Shown here one piece after another: positions 25,630 to 34,889 of a stretch of 64,000 bases of DNA. The notes below the pieces were generated by a model that saw only the letters and a list, made by a program, of their open reading frames with translations, made no database searches and was not told where the DNA came from. Positions within the stretch are counted from its first letter, which is position 1. Each line of letters starts with the position of its first letter. The translations under genes were made by a program, and so were the position numbers. The DNA is taken from assembly GCA_965207995.1 (NCBI GenBank), contig OZ242299.1, positions 1,178,001 through 1,242,000 of the forward strand, written 5' to 3'. Origin of the DNA: DAOUKH01 sp965207995 (GTDB lineage: Bacteria; Chloroflexota; Dehalococcoidia; SHYB01).

Positions 25630-26613
25630 ATGAGCAAGCTTCGTCTAACGCTGGCGTGCTGGGACTATGATCGCACGCGCCCGGTCCTCGACGGGACGGT
25701 CCCGGTTGAGGGCGTGGACCTCGCCGGGACGGTGATGGAGCCGGCCGAGCTCTTCGCGAGGATGTGGAAGACCCGGGATTTCGACGTCAGCGAGATGTCG
25801 CTGTCGGACTACACCATCATGACCGGGAGGGGCCAGTCGCCCTTCATCGCGGTCCCGATCTTTCCGTCCCGCATGTTTCGCCACTCCTGCATCTACGTCA
25901 ACACGAAGGCCGGAATCGCCCGGCCCGAAGACCTTGCCGGCAAGCGGATCGCCTCGCCGAACTACCAGATGACGGCGGCGGTGTGGGCGCGGGCGATGTT
26001 GCACCACGACTATGGCGTCCTCCCGGAGTCCGTCGAGTGGTTTTGGGGAGGGCAGGAAGCGCCCGGCGGGAGCGCGCGGATCGCGCTCGACCTGCCGTCC
26101 GAGTTCAGCGTCTCGCCGATACCGGAAGGCAAGACGCTTTCGGGCATACTCGACGCGGGGGAGCTGGACGCACTCATTACGCCGAACTTTCCCTCGCCTT
26201 TCCTGTCGGGCTCTCCGAACGTGGCCCGGCTTTTCCCCGAGTCCCGCCCCGTCGAAGAGGACTACTTCCGGCGCACCGGCCTCTTTCCCATCATGCACAC
26301 GGTCGTACTCCAGCGGGAGGTCTACGAGGCCAACCCGTGGGTTGCGTCCAGTCTCTTCGAGGCGTTCACCGAGGCGAAGCGGCTGGCCTACCGGGAGCTG
26401 TACGAGACCGACGCGCTGAAGATCACGCTGCCGTGGGTGGTCTCCGAGGTGGAGGCGATGCGCACGCTTATGGGTGAGGACTTCTGGGCGTACGGGGTCG
26501 AGGCGAACCGGGGGCACCTCGAGACGTTCGGGGGCTATCTGGTTGAGCAAGGGCTTCTGCGGACGCCGCCGTCGGTGGACGACCTGTTCGCGCGCAACGT
26601 GCTCGACACGTAG
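25630..26613 (+). CDS. 4,5-dihydroxyphthalate decarboxylase-like protein (periplasmic-binding fold)
   Basis: 327 residues. It starts MSKLRLTLACWDYDRTRPVLDG and contains DVSEMSLSDYTIMTGRG and GLFPIMHTVVLQREVYEANPW, the hallmarks of the family annotated as 4,5-dihydroxyphthalate decarboxylase (Pht5). This family has the type 2 periplasmic-binding-protein fold; many members may be binding proteins or enzymes of unknown substrate. No signal peptide is visible, which favours a cytoplasmic enzyme. ATG at 25630; the open frame upstream is a shadow. It is convergent with the alpha/beta hydrolase that ends the aromatic-type operon, so decarboxylation of a ring diacid is an attractive but unproven role. 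Confidence 0.8.
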   Translation: MSKLRLTLACWDYDRTRPVLDGTVPVEGVDLAGTVMEPAELFARMWKTRDFDVSEMSLSDYTIMTGRGQSPFIAVPIFPSRMFRHSCIYVNTKAGIARPEDLAGKRIASPNYQMTAAVWARAMLHHDYGVLPESVEWFWGGQEAPGGSARIALDLPSEFSVSPIPEGKTLSGILDAGELDALITPNFPSPFLSGSPNVARLFPESRPVEEDYFRRTGLFPIMHTVVLQREVYEANPWVASSLFEAFTEAKRLAYRELYETDALKITLPWVVSEVEAMRTLMGEDFWAYGVEANRGHLETFGGYLVEQGLLRTPPSVDDLFARNVLDT

Positions 26614-26639
26614 AACGTCCCTTATCAAGGGCCGGTGAC

Positions 26640-27455
26640 TCAGGCGCGAGCGCCGAACGCGCTGAGGAAGGCGATGATAGCCTCGGAGGTCGCCTCCGGC
26701 TGCTCGTAGCCGTAGAAGTGGCCGCAGTTGGTGATGATCTTCATCAGCGAGCCGGGCACCGCCTTGTTGAGGTCCTCCGACTGCTCGACCGGGGTGCGCC
26801 CATCGTGCTCGCCGACGATGAACAGCGTGGGGCAGGAGATCTCGCCGAGGCGCCCGCCGATCTTGGGGCGGTTCTCGTTGGCGATGATCATCTCCAGGTA
26901 GGACTGCGGGTTGTTCCTCAGGTGCTCGTGCCGGATGCTCTCGACGGCGTGGGGGTTGTGCTCGACGCTGTGGGGGCTGAAGGCCTTCTTGGTGAACTCG
27001 AAGGTCTCGGCGACGATCTCCTCCGGCTGCGCCCCCCGCTCGATCAGCTCCCGCCTCCGGTCGAAGCCGGAGCGGTCGGTGCGCTCGAGGCGCGGGCTGC
27101 TCGTGCCGATGCAGACGAGGTGGGTGACGCGCTCGGGGTACTTCAGGGTGAAGTCGAGGGCGATCCCCCCGCCGAGCGACCAGCCGCCGAGGGCGACCTT
27201 GTCCAAGCCGAAGGCGTCGAGGATGGCGGCGAGGTCTTCCCGCCAAAGGTCGTGGGAGAGCTTGGTGTCCGCCGGGCGCTCCGTCTCCCCGAAGCCGCGG
27301 TGGTCGTAGACGTAGACGCGGAAGTGCTTGGAGAGGATGGGGACCATCTCCTCGTAGCTCTGGGCGCGGGAGCCGCCGCCGTGCAGGAGCACGAGGGGGT
27401 AGCCCTCGCCCTGGACGTCGTAGTGCACGTTGAGGTCGCCTACCTGCTTGAACAT
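26640..27455 (-). CDS. Alpha/beta hydrolase
   Basis: 271-residue alpha/beta-hydrolase fold. Oxyanion region LLHGGGS, nucleophile elbow GWSLG, acid in IVGEHDGRTP and catalytic His in NCGHFYGYEQP make a complete triad. Start ATG 27455 has GGAAAGG 7 bases upstream; an ATG 15 bases earlier lacks one. Last gene of the minus-strand operon from RidA to here. Similar hydrolases cleave meta-fission products (MhpC/BphD) or hydrolyse esters and lactones; the operon's ring-cleavage dioxygenase makes a C-C hydrolase plausible. Confidence 0.9.
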   Translation of the reverse strand: MFKQVGDLNVHYDVQGEGYPLVLLHGGGSRAQSYEEMVPILSKHFRVYVYDHRGFGETERPADTKLSHDLWREDLAAILDAFGLDKVALGGWSLGGGIALDFTLKYPERVTHLVCIGTSSPRLERTDRSGFDRRRELIERGAQPEEIVAETFEFTKKAFSPHSVEHNPHAVESIRHEHLRNNPQSYLEMIIANENRPKIGGRLGEISCPTLFIVGEHDGRTPVEQSEDLNKAVPGSLMKIITNCGHFYGYEQPEATSEAIIAFLSAFGARA

Positions 27456-27556
27456 GGCAGCCCTTTCCAAAGAGTAAGGCCCCGGCGCCCCGGGGTCTCC
27501 GGCGCGCCAGGGCCAACTCTCTACGAGACCGACAGCGGTCTCGTTATCGTTTCGAC

Positions 27557-29728
27557 CTAACCTTTACCTTCGTACTCCGCGTAGATCTCCTCAATCGCCG
27601 CCTGCGCGAACTCGTTGAGGAAGATGTCGTACACGTCGATGGACGCCGGGTCGAGCTCATCGCTGATGAGGCCGGCCTGCTGCGCCAGCGGGATGTACTC
27701 CTCGATGTCCGCCGGGTTGATGAGCCCGTCGAGGCTCCGCGCCGGCCGGTTCGTGGTGACGGTGTTGATGCCGACCTCACGGTCCGTCGCCGCGATCTCC
27801 GGGATGTTCTCGCGGCCGAAGTCGACCGACCACGCCGGGTAGGTGACGTAGTAGGTCAGCGTCTTGACGAGCATCTTCGCGAAGCCCTTGGCCAGATCGG
27901 GGTTCGCGTCCACCCAGCTCCGCTTGGCCAGGTAGACATCACCCTGATACAGGTCTGCAGGCAGCACGGTCAGGTTGTCCCAGAGCTCGGTGTCGGGCCG
28001 GAAGACCGTCTGGTTCGGCCCGAGCCAGGAGCCGACGGCGTCGACCGTCTTGGCCTTCAGCGCCTCGACATAGGCGCCGATGCCGCCCAGGCTCACGTAT
28101 TCAACGCTGTTGGGATCGACGCCGTTGGCGAAGAGCATCAGGTCCGTGGAGAACTTGGTGGCGCTCCCGGGGCCGAGGATGCCGAACTTCTTGCCTTCGA
28201 GGTCGGTCCAGTCGTTGATGCCCGCGTCCTTACGCCCGAGGGCGAAGAAGACGGGGAAGACCTTGGTGGGCGGATGCAGCTTGCGGATGGAGACGAGGTC
28301 TTCACCCTGCGCCACCGCGTTCAGGAGCGAGTCGGGCACGCCGCCGCCGATGTCGACCGCGCCGCCGACGACCAGCGCGGTGACCGCGCCGCCGCCCGTT
28401 GCCCGTTCGATCTCGAGGTTGAAGCCAAACTCGTTGTCCCAGTTCTTAGCCTTGGCGATGTCGAACCACATGTTGCCCACGCTCGGCGGTGTCGGCAGTC
28501 CGAGTTTGATCGTCGGGAGGCCGTCCACCTCTTCGGAGGAGGCATAGAGGCGGGTGATCGCCTCTTCGGCGTACTTGTTGAGGAAGATGTCGTACACGTC
28601 GATGGACGCCGGGTCGAGCTCATCGGTGATGAGGCCGGCCTGCTGCGCCAGCGGGATGTACTCCTCAATGTCCGCCGGGTTGATGAGCCCGTCGAGGCTC
28701 CGCGCCGGCCGGTTCGTCCGGACCGTGTTGATGCCGACCTCACGGTCGGTCGCCGCGATCTCCGGAATGTTCTCTCGACCGTAGTCGACCGACAGCTCGG
28801 GGTAGGTGACGTAGTACGTCAGAACCTTCGCGACCATCATGTTGAACCCGATGACCGCTTCCTCGTTGGCTTCGACCCAGCTCCGCTTGGCCAGGTAGAC
28901 GTCGCCCTGGTAGAGGTCGGCGGGCAGCACCGTGAGGTTGTTCCAGAGCTCGGTGTCGGGCCTGAAGACGGTCTGGTTGGGGCCGAGCCAGGAGCCGACG
29001 GCGTCCACCGTCTTGGCCTTGAGCGCCTCGACATAGGCGCCGATGCCGCCCAGGCTCACGTACTCGACACTGCTGGGATCGACGCCGTTGGCGAAGAGCA
29101 TCAGGTCCGTGGAGAACTTGGTGGCGCTGCCAGGACCAAGGATGCCGAACTTCTTGCCTTCCAGGTCGGCCCAAGAGTTGATGCCCGCGTCCTTGCGCCC
29201 AAGGGCGAAGAAGACGGGGAAGACCTTGGTGGGCGGATGCAGCTTGCGGATGGAGACGAGGTCTTCACCCTGCGCCACCGCGTTCAGGAGCGAATCGGGC
29301 ACGCCGCCGCCGATGTCGACAGCGCCGCCGACGACCAGCGCGGTGACCGCGCCGCCGCCCGTCGCCCGTTCGATCTGCAAGTCGATGCCGAACTCGTGGT
29401 CCCAGCCCTTGGCCTTGGCCAGGTCGAACCACATGTTGCCCACGCTGGGCGGCGTCGGGAGTCCGAGCCTGACCGTCGTCAGCTCCTTCTCCATCATCGC
29501 CTCGGTCGGCTCCGGCGCCTCGGTCGGAACCGGCGTGTCGGTGGGCGCCGGCGCGTCAGTCGGCGCCGGTGCGTCAGTCGGCGCAGCGGTGGGGGCCGCC
29601 GTCGGTTCCGGCGCTCGGGTCGGGACGGCCGTTGGGTCGTCTCCACCACAAGCAACGGCGACGAGCGCGACGACGACCATCAAAGCGATAACCGTCGCAA
29701 ACCGCTGCCATATGTTCTTTCTCTTCAT
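27557..29728 (-). CDS. Lipoprotein ABC binding protein with two tandem binding domains
   Basis: 723 residues. ATG 29728 has AAAGGAG at the right spacing; an upstream TTG would add five residues. Signal peptide and lipobox (LVAVAC) give a membrane-anchored lipoprotein, then a linker of Ala-Pro-Thr repeats (about 30-75). Two NMT1/TauA-like solute-binding domains follow, about 80-400 and 401-723, nearly identical over a period of exactly 321 codons (963 bases). Each starts with the pattern LGLPTPPSVGNMWFD and contains ATGGGAVTALVVGGAVDIGGG. It feeds the permeases and ATPase upstream in the same operon (NitT/TauT type). The ligand is unknown; sequence identity in both DNA and protein shows a recent internal duplication. 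Confidence 0.9.
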   Translation of the reverse strand: MKRKNIWQRFATVIALMVVVALVAVACGGDDPTAVPTRAPEPTAAPTAAPTDAPAPTDAPAPTDTPVPTEAPEPTEAMMEKELTTVRLGLPTPPSVGNMWFDLAKAKGWDHEFGIDLQIERATGGGAVTALVVGGAVDIGGGVPDSLLNAVAQGEDLVSIRKLHPPTKVFPVFFALGRKDAGINSWADLEGKKFGILGPGSATKFSTDLMLFANGVDPSSVEYVSLGGIGAYVEALKAKTVDAVGSWLGPNQTVFRPDTELWNNLTVLPADLYQGDVYLAKRSWVEANEEAVIGFNMMVAKVLTYYVTYPELSVDYGRENIPEIAATDREVGINTVRTNRPARSLDGLINPADIEEYIPLAQQAGLITDELDPASIDVYDIFLNKYAEEAITRLYASSEEVDGLPTIKLGLPTPPSVGNMWFDIAKAKNWDNEFGFNLEIERATGGGAVTALVVGGAVDIGGGVPDSLLNAVAQGEDLVSIRKLHPPTKVFPVFFALGRKDAGINDWTDLEGKKFGILGPGSATKFSTDLMLFANGVDPNSVEYVSLGGIGAYVEALKAKTVDAVGSWLGPNQTVFRPDTELWDNLTVLPADLYQGDVYLAKRSWVDANPDLAKGFAKMLVKTLTYYVTYPAWSVDFGRENIPEIAATDREVGINTVTTNRPARSLDGLINPADIEEYIPLAQQAGLISDELDPASIDVYDIFLNEFAQAAIEEIYAEYEGKG
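27600..29490. repeat. Direct tandem repeat, period 963 bases, inside binding-protein gene
   Basis: Two copies of the binding-domain coding sequence, for example AAGATGTCGTACACGTCG at 27621 and again at 28584, and TGCCGCCCAG at 28081 and 29044. The spacing is constant at 963, so no frameshift or indel separates the copies. Assembly collapse or expansion is possible in such a repeat, though scattered base differences show the copies are distinct. Confidence 0.9.
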
Positions 29729-29841
29729 TCGAACTCCTTTCAACTCTCCTCACCTCGCTTCGCTTCCGTTATGCCTCCGTCACAAGGAAAGCCCCGTGAG
29801 TCTCCGCACCGCGAAGGACCTCACGAGGGCGTCACATGCCG

Positions 29842-30696
29842 CTAGTTAGAAGGCGCCTGCAGATTGAACCACCGAAGCACAAGAAAATCAATCACCACCG
29901 CCAGGGAGTAGTAGGCCAACCCCACGACGGTGATGCCCAAGATCGCGGCGTAGACCAGCGGGCTATCGTTCTCCGCGTAGGCCACGACGATCACCGACCC
30001 CAGGCCGATACGGCCGGCGACAAGCTCCGCGACGACGACGGACACCGTCGCGAAGACGACGCCGATGCGGATGCCGGTGAGCACATAGGGGAGCGCCGTA
30101 ATCAGGCGAAGCTTGTAGAAGATCTTCAACGGATGCGCGCCGAGACCCCGAAACAGCCGCAGGCTATCAGGATCCGCGCGCTGCACCCCCACGATGGTGT
30201 TCTCCAGCAGGGGGAAGAACGAGGACATCGCGGCGAGCGCCACTTTGGGCATGACGCCGGTGCCGAGGAGGAGCAGCAGTATGGGCGCGAGGCCGACCTT
30301 GGGAACGGACTGGTAGACGACGAGGAAGGGATGGAGCACACCCTCCGACGTCCGCGATTGGCCGAGGAGGGACCCCAAAGATATCCCGAAGAAGGCGCCG
30401 ACCCCAAAGCCATAGGCGATTGCGATGATGGTGTCGACGGTCGCGCCCCGGATGAGGATCCACCCTCGCTCCAGCCCCTCCCAGGTCTCGAGGGGACTGG
30501 GGAGGAGCGTTGGGTTGTACCTGCGGGAGAGCAGCTCCCACGCCCCGATGAACAAGATCAAGACGGCGACCCGCGCCAAATTGTGGAGGATCCGCTCCCG
30601 GCGCGCCTTGGCGGTGAGCTTGGCAGCCTCGACGGCGGCAAGCTCCTCGGCGGTAACCTCGGCAATTGCGGCGTCGTCGTACGTCTCGGTAGCCAT
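29842..30696 (-). CDS. ABC transporter permease, NitT/TauT type (second)
   Basis: 284-residue inner-membrane permease with about six transmembrane helices. The coupling-helix (EAA-like) loop is ADPDSLRLFRGLGAHPLKIF. The cytoplasmic N-terminus (about 1-38) is long and charged. Start ATG 30696, 17 bases past the stop of the other permease. Its partner permease at 30714 carries the same DPDSLRLF motif, so the transporter is a heterodimer with an ATPase dimer. The importer would take up an anionic or neutral small organic substrate; the surrounding enzymes suggest a ring compound. Confidence 0.92.
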   Translation of the reverse strand: MATETYDDAAIAEVTAEELAAVEAAKLTAKARRERILHNLARVAVLILFIGAWELLSRRYNPTLLPSPLETWEGLERGWILIRGATVDTIIAIAYGFGVGAFFGISLGSLLGQSRTSEGVLHPFLVVYQSVPKVGLAPILLLLLGTGVMPKVALAAMSSFFPLLENTIVGVQRADPDSLRLFRGLGAHPLKIFYKLRLITALPYVLTGIRIGVVFATVSVVVAELVAGRIGLGSVIVVAYAENDSPLVYAAILGITVVGLAYYSLAVVIDFLVLRWFNLQAPSN

Positions 30697-30713
30697 GGTC
30701 TACCCGGCGCCCG

Positions 30714-31565
30714 CTACTCTTCCGCCTGCAAGTTGTACTTCTCCAGCACCTTCCGCTCCACGTACAGCGCGGAGACGTAGACGGTAAAGGCCAGCAGCGT
30801 CAGCACGACCATCGTGGCGTACATGAGCTTGCCATTCAGTAGTCCGAGGTTGATGGCTAGGAGCGCCCCAAGCCCCTCGTTACCCGCGAAGTACTCGGCG
30901 ACGATGGTGCCGAGCGTGGCAAGGACGGCCGCGATGCGAATTCCGGCAAAGACAAGGGGGAGGGAGCTGTAGAGCCGGAGCTTGAGGAAGATCTTCCACC
31001 GGCTCGCCCCCAACGACTGGAAGAGGCGCAAGCTGTCGGGATCGACCCGCAGCAGGCCGGTGATGGTGTTTTCCAAGAGCGGGAAGAAGGCGATGAGCGA
31101 CGAGACGGCGATCTTGGGCAGGAGGCCGGGACCCAAGAGGATGATCAGTATGGGTACCAGCACCACCTTGGGGACGGCCTGCGATATCACGAGATAGGGG
31201 CGGGCGATGACTTCGGCCCATCGCGACTGGGCGACCAGCGAACCGATGCCGATGCCCAAGAGAAGGGCCGTTCCAAAGCCGAGCCCCATGACGGTCACGG
31301 TAGCGGGCACGTGCTCCAAGATCAGCTCCCATCCCTTGGTGAAGCCTTGCCAGGCTTCGACCGGGGTTGGGACGATGACGGCCGAATAGAACGAGGCGAG
31401 GAGGAACCATCCCCCGATGATCAGACCGACCATGAACAGGCGGCCGATGAAATTGATCGCGAATTGGCGCCGGCCGTCCACGCGCTCGGCCTGCACTTCC
31501 ACATCGTAGAAGTGCCGGAAGAGCTCGTCGTCCGATCCGCGCAGGCGCTGGGGCTGGGTGCTCAC
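30714..31565 (-). CDS. ABC transporter permease, NitT/TauT type (first)
   Basis: 283 residues, six-helix BPD-type permease; coupling motif VDPDSLRLFQSLGASRWKIF. It starts at ATG 31565, overlapping the ATPase stop by four bases. The N-terminal cytoplasmic part holds ELFRHFYDVEVQAERVDGR. It is a paralogue of the next permease. Heterodimeric permeases are less usual in TauABC/SsuABC systems, which normally have one permease gene, so this importer has a doubled permease as well as a doubled binding domain. Confidence 0.92.
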   Translation of the reverse strand: MSTQPQRLRGSDDELFRHFYDVEVQAERVDGRRQFAINFIGRLFMVGLIIGGWFLLASFYSAVIVPTPVEAWQGFTKGWELILEHVPATVTVMGLGFGTALLLGIGIGSLVAQSRWAEVIARPYLVISQAVPKVVLVPILIILLGPGLLPKIAVSSLIAFFPLLENTITGLLRVDPDSLRLFQSLGASRWKIFLKLRLYSSLPLVFAGIRIAAVLATLGTIVAEYFAGNEGLGALLAINLGLLNGKLMYATMVVLTLLAFTVYVSALYVERKVLEKYNLQAEE

Positions 31566-32395
31566 GCCTCCTCGTCCTCCCCTTGCTCCACGAGGAGCTC
31601 ACGGAGGTGGCGCGTAATCTCGACGAACATGTCCGAATAGAGCACGTCGGGCGTCCGGGGATGGGGGATGGGCACTTCGACGATCTCTTGGATCGTCCCC
31701 GGCCGCGCGCTCATCACGACGACACGGTTGGAGAGGAAGGCGGCCTCTTGCAGATCGTGGGTCACGAAGAGCACGGTCTTGGGAGTGGCCTCCCAGATGC
31801 GCATGAGCTCGACGTTCATCGACTCGCGGGTCTGCGCGTCGAGCGCGCCGAAGGGCTCGTCCATCAGGAGGACCGAGGGGTCATGGACCAGGGCACGGGC
31901 GATCGCGGCGCGCTGCTGCATGCCGCCGGAGAGCTGGTTGGGGTACTGGGACTCGAAGCCTTCGAGCTCGACGAGGCGCAGGAGCTCGCGGGCGCGTTCT
32001 TCATAGTCGCGGCGCGGAAGGCCGAACATTTCAATCGGCAGGAGCACGTTGTCCAGCGTGCTGCGCCAGCGCAGGAGGGCGCTGGTCTGGAAGACGAGCC
32101 CGATGTCCTGGCTCCCGGGTTTCGTCACTTCCTCATCGTTGATCCAAATCTGGCCGTGACTGACCGGAAGCAGTCCCGCGATGCAGTGCAAGAGGGTGGA
32201 CTTGCCGCAGCCGCTCTTGCCCACGATGCTGACGAACTCGCGCTCCTTAACCTCGAGGTCTATCGACTTCAGGGCATAGACGGAGCGGTCGCCGGCCAAG
32301 TAGAACTTGTGGACGTCGGAGCACTTGATGACGTCGGCTCCGAGGGCGCCGTTGGCCGCGGAGGTGTCTTGCGCGTTGTTGCCTTGTGATGTCAT
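31562..32395 (-). CDS. ABC transporter ATP-binding protein, NitT/TauT type
   Basis: 277-residue ABC ATPase on the cytoplasmic face. Walker A GKSGCGKST, Q-loop LVFQTSALLRWRST, signature LSGGMQQRAAIARAL, Walker B VLLMDEPFGALD, and H-loop FVTHDLQEA all intact. The C-terminus (VEVPIPHPRTPD) matches the nitrate/sulfonate/taurine ATPase subfamily. Start ATG 32395, six bases past the Rieske gene's stop. Drives the two permeases at 30714 and 29842. Confidence 0.94.
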   Translation of the reverse strand: MTSQGNNAQDTSAANGALGADVIKCSDVHKFYLAGDRSVYALKSIDLEVKEREFVSIVGKSGCGKSTLLHCIAGLLPVSHGQIWINDEEVTKPGSQDIGLVFQTSALLRWRSTLDNVLLPIEMFGLPRRDYEERARELLRLVELEGFESQYPNQLSGGMQQRAAIARALVHDPSVLLMDEPFGALDAQTRESMNVELMRIWEATPKTVLFVTHDLQEAAFLSNRVVVMSARPGTIQEIVEVPIPHPRTPDVLYSDMFVEITRHLRELLVEQGEDEEA

Positions 32396-32401
32396 AGCAG
32401 C

Positions 32402-33667
32402 CTACGAAGACTCGGCGACCCGGCGCGCAGTCCACTCGGCCACCTTCGTCGGGTCGGGCGGCTGCTTGACGCAGCCGTAGGCGCCGCCGAGGCGCTGGTG
32501 GTCCCTGGCCTTTTTCGCGAGGTGCCGGCGGTAGTAGATCACGGCGAGGTCGAGGATGCCAAGTTTCTGGGGGATGAAGGGGTTGATCGCGTCCTTGTGG
32601 AAGATCGGGAAGTCCTCGTTCTCGTTGATGGAGATGACGCCGTAGCCACGGCGGTAGCCGTAGTACCAGACGTCCTGCCAGAGCTGACGGACCGCGTTGC
32701 CGGGCTTGGGCGCGATGGTGAAGGTCCACATCCGCGTCTCCCACTCGCTGACGGGAACGCCCCAGCGCATGTGGTTCGCGCCGCCGAGGGGCACGCGCAC
32801 GATCGAGGGGAGCTGGACGTTGTGGTGGCTCCCGAACCGGCCGCCGACCGGGGGCGCCTTGCCCAGCTTCCGCCACCAGTTGTGCTGCGGCCACTTGCCG
32901 ATCTTGGGGTATTCCTTCTGGCCGTACTCGATGTTCTGCTGCGTGGTGGTGATGAAGTTATCGCCCTTGTCGACGATGCGCACGCCGTTGGTGACGACCG
33001 GCTTCGGACGGAAGAAGGGCTGCCGGAAGTTGATGAGGTTCCAGAACTTGGTGGACCGGTGCAGGTAGAACTCGTGGTAGTCGATGCCCTGCCAGATCGG
33101 CTCCGTCCAGTTGGTGTCCCAGACCTTCACCCGGCTGTACCTGGTGACGTTCAGGGAGTCGTCGTTGAACTCCCAGGGAAGGTCTTCGTCCAGCGGTACC
33201 GGCGTGGTCTCGCCCATCCAGACGAAGACGACGCCGTGGCGCTCTTCGGTGGGGTACTTGCGGGCGCGCATCTTCGAGGCCAGGGGCGATTCGACGCTCT
33301 CGATGAGCCCGGCGACGCACTGGCCGTTCTCGTCGAAGACATAGCCGTGGTAGGGGCAGGTGATCGTGCCCTTGAAGTCGCAGACGCCGAGGGAGAAGCG
33401 CGCGCCCCGGTGGGGGCACCAGTCGGAGAGGGCGACGACCTTGCCGTCCTTGCCGCGGAAGAAGACGATGTCATCTTCGAGCATCTTGGCCTTGACGGGC
33501 TTCTTGTGCCCGACCTTCTTGGCCCAGACGCCGGGGTACCAATACTCGCGGAAGCCGACCTTGGGAATGTAGTCGAAGGGGCCTATCTGGGACGACCCGT
33601 AGGCCTCGTCCCGCGTTTCTCGCACGTCCGGGCTTACCGTTTCTCTTTCCGGCGCTACGCCAACCAT
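32402..33667 (-). CDS. Rieske non-haem iron oxygenase, large subunit type
   Basis: 421 residues. Rieske [2Fe-2S] site: Cys84, His86, Cys104, His107 in CPHRGAR and CPYHGY. The C-terminal catalytic domain has the mononuclear iron region GIDYHEFYLHRS. Such oxygenases hydroxylate or O/N-demethylate rings using electrons from a reductase/ferredoxin, which is not encoded nearby. ATG 33667. Located between the LigB-type dioxygenase and the importer genes, it is the likely activating step on the imported compound. Length fits VanA/ring-hydroxylating alpha subunits; no beta subunit is present, favouring the single-subunit oxygenase class. Confidence 0.92.
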   Translation of the reverse strand: MVGVAPERETVSPDVRETRDEAYGSSQIGPFDYIPKVGFREYWYPGVWAKKVGHKKPVKAKMLEDDIVFFRGKDGKVVALSDWCPHRGARFSLGVCDFKGTITCPYHGYVFDENGQCVAGLIESVESPLASKMRARKYPTEERHGVVFVWMGETTPVPLDEDLPWEFNDDSLNVTRYSRVKVWDTNWTEPIWQGIDYHEFYLHRSTKFWNLINFRQPFFRPKPVVTNGVRIVDKGDNFITTTQQNIEYGQKEYPKIGKWPQHNWWRKLGKAPPVGGRFGSHHNVQLPSIVRVPLGGANHMRWGVPVSEWETRMWTFTIAPKPGNAVRQLWQDVWYYGYRRGYGVISINENEDFPIFHKDAINPFIPQKLGILDLAVIYYRRHLAKKARDHQRLGGAYGCVKQPPDPTKVAEWTARRVAESS

Positions 33668-33721
33668 CGCTGCCCTCCCGCCCGGCGCGTCCGGACCGCC
33701 GGGCTCCTCATGCCGCTCACT

Positions 33722-34807
33722 TCAGCGGGACCCGTCCGCCGTCGCCGTCATGAAGCATTTCGATGAATTGAATATATACGTTGTGATGAAGTCGTGGATC
33801 TTCGGCTCATAGCCGAGCTCGTGCAGGGCGCCCCCCACGCAGATCCAGTTGAGGAACTCGTGCTGCCCGGCATCCTCGATGGCGTCCATGGAGAGCTCGG
33901 CCCACTTGTGGACTTGGCCGTCGCGCAGCTCTTCGTAGCGCGCGGTGTCGGCTTCGACGTCGGGATAGAGGATGTGGTGCTTGGGAACCAGGAAGGCGTG
34001 CGACCAGCTGGAGGAGCCCATAAGCACCGCGCGGTACTTGCTGTCCTTGAAGGCGCGGGCCGTCGCCGCCCCGACGTCGAAGCAGAGCTTGGCCGAGGGG
34101 GCCGGCGGGTCGGACTCGGCGTCTTCGTCGGCCTGCAGCGGGCTTCCTCCCTTGTTCTTGACGAAGGCGCTGCCGTAGCAGTTGACGTGGAAGGGGATCA
34201 CCGGATAGTCGAAGCCCTTCCGGTCGTAGTCGAGGAAGAGCAGTGTGTTCAGGAAGGCGTGGGGCAGGCCCTGGAAGTGGAGGGTCTTGTAGGCGTAGGG
34301 CATGGGGTAGCCCATCTCGAGCAGCCGGGTGGCGAGGAACTTGGCGGCTTCGGGGTGGCCGGCGTGGGTGAAGACGTGGTCCATGTCCTCGCCCCAGACG
34401 TTAAAGACCTCGTCGCCGTCGCCCTTGTAGCGGCGCTTGTGATAAGGCTGCGTCTTGTATTCGTCGCAGATGTAGACGCTGAAGGGCGGGACGAGGTCTT
34501 CGTGAAAGTTCTCGTACTGGTCGTCGCCCCAGATGAGGACGAAGTCGGGCTGGAAGGCGTCGATCTCGTCGCGGACCTTCCGGAAGCCCTCGACGAGGCG
34601 CTCCCGGTGGGCGGCGGCGGAGACCATGGCGTTGGCGCCGTCGGGGCCGTACTCCTGGCGCATCTGGGCGGGCCAGTTGTTCTGGTCCTTCCACTCGGGG
34701 GGTACGAGGTCGCTCTTCCAGTGACGCTCCATCTGCGCGGGCATGAAGTCGTCGGTGTAGAGCAAGAGCGGGTAGTGGGTGGTCCCCGCCAGCATGATTT
34801 CGCCCAT
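33722..34807 (-). CDS. LigB-type (class III) extradiol ring-cleavage dioxygenase family
   Basis: 361 residues. The family's metal-site landmarks are visible: TTHYP near the N-terminus, LIWGDDQYENFHEDLVPP in the middle (acidic ligand and acid/base His region), and SSSWSHAFLVPKH further on. LigB-type enzymes open catecholic or aminophenolic rings next to the hydroxyl group using Fe(II) and O2. ATG 34807. It lies between the RidA gene and the Rieske oxygenase gene. Its substrate may be the Rieske product; a non-dioxygenase LigB member (for example Memo-like) is less likely given context. Confidence 0.88.
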   Translation of the reverse strand: MGEIMLAGTTHYPLLLYTDDFMPAQMERHWKSDLVPPEWKDQNNWPAQMRQEYGPDGANAMVSAAAHRERLVEGFRKVRDEIDAFQPDFVLIWGDDQYENFHEDLVPPFSVYICDEYKTQPYHKRRYKGDGDEVFNVWGEDMDHVFTHAGHPEAAKFLATRLLEMGYPMPYAYKTLHFQGLPHAFLNTLLFLDYDRKGFDYPVIPFHVNCYGSAFVKNKGGSPLQADEDAESDPPAPSAKLCFDVGAATARAFKDSKYRAVLMGSSSWSHAFLVPKHHILYPDVEADTARYEELRDGQVHKWAELSMDAIEDAGQHEFLNWICVGGALHELGYEPKIHDFITTYIFNSSKCFMTATADGSR

Positions 34808-34889
34808 AGGCCTCTTTATCTCCTGCGGTGTAGCCTAGTCGAGCGGCCGCTCCCGGTCAACCAGAAGTGACGGGCGGCGGCATTCGTCG

